NCBI RefSeq assembly: GCF_900099655.1
Contig: NZ_FNDC01000004.1
Location: forward strand, 186,001-250,000
Direction: 5' to 3'
Length of the DNA: 64,000 nt
Source of the DNA: Planococcus glaciei
GTDB taxonomy: Bacteria; Bacillota; Bacilli; Bacillales_A; Planococcaceae
Positions 61,006 through 64,000 of this stretch are shown here, piece after piece. The position numbers and the translations under genes were made by a program. The notes beneath the pieces are model-generated. The model was not told the DNA's origin. It made no database searches and worked only from the letters and a program-made list of their open reading frames with translations. The number at the start of each line of letters is the position of its first letter. The first letter of the stretch is position 1.

Positions 61006-62216
61006 GCAAAGCAAAAGAATTTATGAATTTATGGGGGAGGCTGCTATTTGTACTGGGCCTCCTTTTGCTGACATTTTCGTTCGCTATGTTTCAAGGCGGA
61101 TTTGTCAGCTGGTTCATTTTTTATATGGCTTTGCCTTTTGCCTTATATTCCGTTTTGTTGACGTTTTACCCTTTAAGCGATATTGAACTATCCCGTGATA
61201 TCCATACCGCCCAAGTGCGAAAAGGAAGCAGTTTTTCGGCGACCATTCATATGCGCAGAAAACACCGCTTTCCTTTGCTCTATACAGTTCTTACTGAAAA
61301 GACCCATTCTCCAGCATTAAAAAAACAAACTGCCGGCATGCATCAGAAAATGTTCGTTCCCGGATTCCGGAAAAGTTATTCGTGGACATATGAGATTGAA
61401 CATATGCCGCGCGGAGAACATGTTTTGGAAGGCGTTCAAATTGAAATCGCCGATTTCTTTGGCTGGGTCCGCAAAAGCAGATTGGTGCCGCTTCAGCAAA
61501 AAGTGCTCGTCTATCCCAATACGGTGGACATTGTTTATCGGCCGATGGAATCCAAATACGATCACGGCTCAATGGCTGCGCCGTTTACACTGGTCAAAGA
61601 TACGACGATGGCTACCGGCATTCGGGACTACCATCCGGGCGACCGGGTTTCGTGGATCCACTGGAAGTCATTTGCGCGGACACAGACAATGCGAACGAAG
61701 GAATTTGAAGACCGCCAGTCCCAGGACCTGTTTTTAATGGATGACCGGCGGCCTTCGGAGAAATTCGAAATTCAAGTGGAATTGGTGGCTTCTATTCTTA
61801 AGTCGATTGTACGTTCCAATTCAAGTGTGTCTTACTTATCGATTGGCGAAACCCGCAATCATTTTCCGGTCATCCAGACCGAAGAACACCTGCATCGAAT
61901 CATGTACCATTTAACAAAAGTCCAGCCCGATCTGGAGAAACCTGCTGAAGATGCAGGGGGGCGTGAGCTTCAAAAAATCCAGGCATCAAGCCTGTTGTAT
62001 GTGACCAGCCATTTAACTATTGAGATGGTGAAAGCTATTCAGCGAAATGTGAAGCATTTGAATACGTGCATGTGTTTGGTTATCACCCGTAAAGGAGAAC
62101 AAGCTTCTCCCCAGGAAGAAGCTGCGCATCAATTTGCCCGTTCAAAAGGTTTTACTGTGAAGCGTGTCAGTCCGGATAATTTTTCATCGGTATTTACGGA
62201 GGTGAACGGCAAATGA
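61002..62216 (+). CDS. yeaD: DUF58-domain protein (YeaD-like)
   Basis: A 404-residue protein with two N-terminal membrane helices (LLFVLGLLLLTFSFAMF, WFIFYMALPFALYSVLL) and a DUF58 region with the signature GIRDYHPGDRVSWIHWKSFARTQTM. DUF58 proteins bind MoxR ATPases; the complex may control maturation of cell-envelope proteins. Start and stop both overlap neighbours by four bases, so the three genes are tightly coupled. Confidence 0.88.
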
Positions 62217-64000
62217 CTTCCATAAGGAAAAATAGTTGGTTTATGGCAGGGCTCTACATTCTTGTCTTTTTACTGCTGGCCGAATGGCTGACGCCGGTAA
62301 TGACTTTGACGGCTACTGCCTATAAACCGTTGTTTCTGATTTTTATTGCAATGGCGCTTGGAATGTCTTTACTAAGAGTCTCCTGGTGGATTTCGGGGCC
62401 ATTGAAATTGCTGTATGTTTTATGGTTTATCGTTTACGTGTATACCGGTGAAGTGTTTTTCACCGGTGAAGCCATCGCATTTGTCTGGCAAGACTTGAAA
62501 ATCAATTTAGCGGCTCTTTTTTCTCAAAACTGGGCAAACACGACCGATGTGTTTCGGACGCTTCTATTTTTCACGCTGTTATGGATGGCGGTTTACTTGA
62601 TCCATTACTGGGTGAGCTTCCGTTTGAGCATTTTCCTGTTTTACTTGTTGACGGTGGTTTTTATTGCCGTTTTGGATACGTTCAGCCCTTATACCGGAAA
62701 TACAGCCATTATCCGCATTATGGTCATTGGCCTCTTGTTGGCCGGCCTTCTGCATTTGGCAAGATGGACCGAGCGGCACCGGATAGAACTGAGCAGCGAA
62801 AAAATTGCAGCGGCAATCATTCCGCTGTTCATCATGATTGCCGGTTCTACGGCCGTGGCGCTTTATTTGCCGAAATCGGGTCCTGTCTGGCCGGATCCTG
62901 TTCCGTATATTACGTCTTTTTCAAGCGGGGCGGGAAGCGGGCCGGGCGGTACAGTTGGAAGAATCGGCTACGGAGTGAATGATTCGCAGCTGGGCGGTTC
63001 GTTCATCGGCGACAGCTCCCCGGTATTTAAAGCGGAAGTTGCCAGCGGGCAATACTGGAAAGTGGAGTCAAAAGATATTTATACGACAAAAGGCTGGGAA
63101 CTGACGGAGAATATCGGCGACTCGTTCCTGTATGAAAACGGGGACTTTATTGCGACCGATTTCACGCCGGGAGACCCGGAAATGCAAGAAACCGCGCTCC
63201 TGTCGATGGATCAGGATTTCCCGTTTGTGTTGTATCCTTATGGGACTGAATCGGTTGTGATGGATGAAAATCTGGATTACGAGTACAATACGGCAGACCA
63301 GCGAATTGAAACCTATCAGCAAGGCGATGTTTTCGAACCGGAAGTTTACGAAATCACGTTCAGTGAGCCGACTTTCAGTTTGACGGCATTGCGTGAAACA
63401 TCCGCGGAAGATTTGGCGGAACTGCCGGCTGAATTTGACCGTTATCGCCAGTTGCCAGCCGAGCTGCCGCAGCGCGTTCGGGATTTGGCAGAAGAAATAA
63501 CCGCCAGTTCGACTACAATCTACGATAAGGCCCGGGACATCGAGAGGTACTTCAGCAATGCCGGATTTGAATACAGCCAGCAGGATATTCCGGTGCCGGC
63601 CGAAGACCAGGATTACGTCGACCAATTTCTATTCGATACAAAAAAAGGCTATTGTGATAATTTTTCCACGTCCATGGTCGTCCTGCTGCGTTCCCTTGAT
63701 ATCCCGGCCCGGTGGGTAAAAGGATTTAACGAAGGGGAAATCGTGGAGACGAAAGATGATACCGATATTTACCAAATTACCAATAACAATGCCCACTCCT
63801 GGGTAGAAGCTTATATGCCGGGAGTCGGCTGGATGCTGTTTGAACCGACGATCGGGTTTACGGGTTCTTCTGCCGTTGAATTTGATGTGGAAGTCGATGC
63901 CGCTGAGGAGGATGAAGCGGCTATGCCGGATCGTCCGGAGCCACCGCTGCCTGAAGAACTGGAAGATGAAGCAGCTGCTGACCAGAATGCCGGTCCATCT
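62213..64000 (+). CDS. yebA: Transglutaminase-like membrane protein (YebA-like), 3' end off window
   Basis: Open from the ATG at 62213 to the window edge (596 residues visible). Five or more membrane helices fill residues 1-220, as in DUF3488 proteins, then an extracellular region with a transglutaminase core. Cys lies in KKGYCDNFSTSM, His in NNNAHSWVEAY and the acidic third residue in WMLFEPT. The visible C-terminus becomes very acidic and Pro-rich after the core; a last helix and DUF4129 tail would be expected beyond the edge. ACGGAGGTGAA precedes the start, which overlaps the DUF58 stop. Confidence 0.88.
   Translation, partial: MTSIRKNSWFMAGLYILVFLLLAEWLTPVMTLTATAYKPLFLIFIAMALGMSLLRVSWWISGPLKLLYVLWFIVYVYTGEVFFTGEAIAFVWQDLKINLAALFSQNWANTTDVFRTLLFFTLLWMAVYLIHYWVSFRLSIFLFYLLTVVFIAVLDTFSPYTGNTAIIRIMVIGLLLAGLLHLARWTERHRIELSSEKIAAAIIPLFIMIAGSTAVALYLPKSGPVWPDPVPYITSFSSGAGSGPGGTVGRIGYGVNDSQLGGSFIGDSSPVFKAEVASGQYWKVESKDIYTTKGWELTENIGDSFLYENGDFIATDFTPGDPEMQETALLSMDQDFPFVLYPYGTESVVMDENLDYEYNTADQRIETYQQGDVFEPEVYEITFSEPTFSLTALRETSAEDLAELPAEFDRYRQLPAELPQRVRDLAEEITASSTTIYDKARDIERYFSNAGFEYSQQDIPVPAEDQDYVDQFLFDTKKGYCDNFSTSMVVLLRSLDIPARWVKGFNEGEIVETKDDTDIYQITNNNAHSWVEAYMPGVGWMLFEPTIGFTGSSAVEFDVEVDAAEEDEAAMPDRPEPPLPEELEDEAAADQNAGPS

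Noticed and set aside
63068-63625. 185-codon minus-strand open frame near the right end
   Set aside because: It is the antisense shadow of the yebA-like gene, whose transglutaminase motifs are clear on the plus strand.

Overview
The window looks like a chromosomal segment of a low-to-mid-GC Gram-positive bacterium of the Planococcaceae (Planococcus/Planomicrobium/Sporosarcina type). The grounds are strong AGGAGG-type ribosome binding sites, frequent TTG and GTG starts, Bacillus-like operons (yeaC-yeaD-yebA, ykuI, rsbR, a yxjC/yxjF-like pair), sortases of Gram-positive classes, and a two-cysteine subtilisin resembling the cold-active enzymes of Antarctic Planococcaceae. Species assignment is inference. 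No rRNA, tRNA, CRISPR array, prophage or intact insertion sequence was seen.

Layout. 1-0.6 kb: a DUF2269 membrane gene interrupted by an in-frame TAG. 0.7-5.5 kb: a cre-preceded operon of zinc alcohol dehydrogenase, AHL-lactonase-type hydrolase, aldehyde dehydrogenase and a second alcohol dehydrogenase, formally like the Agrobacterium lactone-degradation operon. 5.5-7.6 kb: a stressosome RsbR paralogue followed by the degenerate EAL protein YkuI. 7.8-15.5 kb: a maltose-type ABC transporter (binding protein, two permeases), YesL, beta-phosphoglucomutase with an apparent ATC start, and a GH65 phosphorylase; 0.6 kb of palindromic repeats separates the binding-protein gene from the permeases. 15.6-17 kb: a small membrane protein and a CapA-like lipoprotein. 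17.4-21.1 kb: 2-oxo-acid/acetoin dehydrogenase E1-alpha, E1-beta and an unusual E2. 21.2-29.4 kb: DinB-like protein, Hsp20, the remnant of a FemAB/GNAT-like gene, small unknowns, a SUKH (SMI1/KNR4) protein, a D-2-hydroxyacid dehydrogenase, an Ohr-like protein lacking one catalytic cysteine, and a carotenoid-desaturase-like flavoprotein.

29.7-45.4 kb: NhaC antiporter, a penicillin-binding protein that has lost two of three active-site motifs, DUF5996, an RNase H-like protein and an aldo/keto reductase. Then comes a DUF4397 surface protein (MPTTG) coupled to a class F sortase, a LysR/GntP/3-hydroxybutyrate dehydrogenase locus, two CotF-like proteins and a class V aminotransferase. A class D sortase with its Excalibur/LPDTA substrate and a HEAT protein follow. 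45.4-50.9 kb: PhzF and Sir2, then an aldo/keto reductase-ROK kinase-GH13 glucosidase operon that would feed on the same alpha-glucosides as the first sugar operon.

51-53.9 kb: a secreted subtilisin, then an XRE-TPR regulator of the RRNPP type whose stop overlaps the start of a 33-residue putative exported propeptide. This has the architecture of a PlcR/PapR or NprR/NprX peptide quorum-sensing pair beside an extracellular protease, and it is the most exciting system in the window. 53.9-64 kb: two GNAT enzymes, a stand-alone ilvD, the NAD salvage pair pncB-nadE, and yeaC-yeaD-yebA, the last running off the right edge.

All functional calls come from reading motifs and gene order; no database search was run.
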